Positions 38,343-38,767 of a stretch of 38,767 nucleotides of DNA are shown piece by piece. Source of the stretch: Streptomyces hygroscopicus subsp. hygroscopicus (GTDB lineage: Bacteria; Actinomycetota; Actinomycetes; Streptomycetales; Streptomycetaceae). The stretch spans positions 1-38,767 of the forward strand of contig NZ_BBOX01000263.1 in NCBI RefSeq assembly GCF_001553455.1, read 5' to 3'. The stretch's first letter is position 1. The number at the start of each line of letters is the position of its first letter. The notes beneath the pieces were generated by a model. It made no database searches, had not been told where the DNA came from, and saw nothing but the letters and a program-made list of their open reading frames with translations. Made by a program: the position numbers and the translations under genes.

Positions 38343-38657
38343 ATCAGCCCTTTTCCTTGGTCGTGCCTGCTCGAGGCGCCTACCCTCCTGGCAAGTGTCT
38401 CAGGCGGGCCCGTTACCGTCCCGTGATTTTTCCCACGGCGGATGCGGTTCCCAGCGCGGATGAACGCCGGGTGAGCGAGAGGATTCCGGTTCCCCAGGGC
38501 GCGATGACCGTTTGCCACCGCCAAGATCCACGTGTGGATATCGGCGGCCGGCGTTGCCGTCTCGTTCACTCCCAGGCCACCCCCGGTGCCAACGATCCGA
38601 GGTGAGGACAGCCCCGCTGTCCGCCCGTCACCGCGTGTCCACTCGGGGAGATCGCGC
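38343..38657. other. Divergent promoter region of asd and the Tat-exported protein
   Basis: 315 nt without a gene. Besides the two start regions it holds a possible PHO-box-like series (38564-38592). No other structure was convincing. Confidence 0.6.
38564..38592 (+). promoter_or_regulatory. Weak PHO-box-like direct repeats
   Basis: GTTCACT (38564), GGCCACC (38575) and GTGCCAA (38586) follow each other at exactly 11 nt. Streptomyces PhoP sites are 11-nt direct repeats starting GTTCACC; the matches here are 6, 5 and 3 of 7. They lie 66-94 nt before a Tat-exported protein start. Confidence 0.3.
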
Positions 38658-38767
38658 ATGTCCCGCATACGGTCCGTACGGTCCGCCGCAGCTGCCGTCG
38701 CCGCCCTCGACCGGCGCACCTTCCTCGCCGCCACCGCCGCCACCGGCGCCACGGCCGGTCTGGGGCT
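38658..38767 (+). CDS. Tat-exported protein, N-terminus only (possibly PhoD-like)
   Basis: Only about 36 codons are present before the window ends. ATG with GGGAG 8 nt upstream. The N-terminus has a twin-arginine motif (LDRRTFLAATAATGATAGLG, residues about 17-36), marking a protein exported folded through the Tat system. Streptomyces alkaline phosphatase D-type enzymes often start like this, and a weak PHO-box-like series lies upstream, but the catalytic domain is outside the window and other Tat substrates are equally possible. Confidence 0.7.
   Translation, partial: MSRIRSVRSAAAAVAALDRRTFLAATAATGATAGLG

Overview
The window is a piece of a high-GC actinobacterial chromosome, almost certainly Streptomyces. 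The evidence is strong G/C bias at third codon positions, frequent GTG starts, many start-stop overlaps, and only three visible TTA (rare leucine) codons, all in non-housekeeping genes. From memory, the gene order (asd, pepN, malQ, csnR-K, kinase cluster) resembles the SCO2640-SCO2670 part of the S. coelicolor chromosome. I could not check this by search.

Left part (1-6779, minus strand): an operon reads GlnX-like membrane sensor, GlnH-like glutamate-binding protein, an unrecognised coiled-coil protein, PknG-like kinase, and a truncated zinc-ribbon protein at the window edge. This is the actinobacterial glnX-glnH-pknG nutrient-sensing module with one extra gene. Next (6918-13785, minus strand) is a complete csnR-csnE-csnF-csnG-csnH-csnK operon for uptake and breakdown of chitosan oligosaccharides. 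It has a ROK repressor and a candidate operator palindrome just upstream of csnR.

14111-16668 (minus strand) holds the most interesting locus. A small two-helix membrane protein with a Pro-Glu/Pro-Asp rod ends in a short motif, and nearly the same motif opens the next, overlapping gene, an NB-ARC/TPR (NLR-like) STAND ATPase. This is the architecture of bacterial amyloid-signalling NLR/effector pairs, but the effector here is a predicted membrane protein and carries a TTA codon, which suggests bldA-linked developmental control. A MscS-type channel (minus) and an HNH nuclease (plus) follow.

Middle (19048-25645): a secreted GH84-type hexosaminidase (minus) diverges from a small repeat-containing peptide gene coupled to malQ (plus). 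Both GH84 and malQ carry a TTA codon. A small membrane protein gene with an apparently leaderless start follows. Next come an acyl-ACP desaturase with two palindromic sites in its promoter region, a Sel1/TPR-like repeat protein and aminopeptidase N.

Right part (31640-38767): a GT2 synthase (minus) diverges from a GT-C glycosyltransferase plus a secreted radical-copper oxidase (plus), across an intergenic region holding three regularly spaced ATTCCGT half-sites. This looks like a CslA/GlxA-type surface glycan locus. Last are asd (minus) and the start of a Tat-exported protein (plus).

Several spacers hold short tandem repeats (37, 38 and about 54-64 nt periods), and convergent gene ends carry long perfect hairpins. 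No tRNA, rRNA, insertion sequence or CRISPR array was seen.
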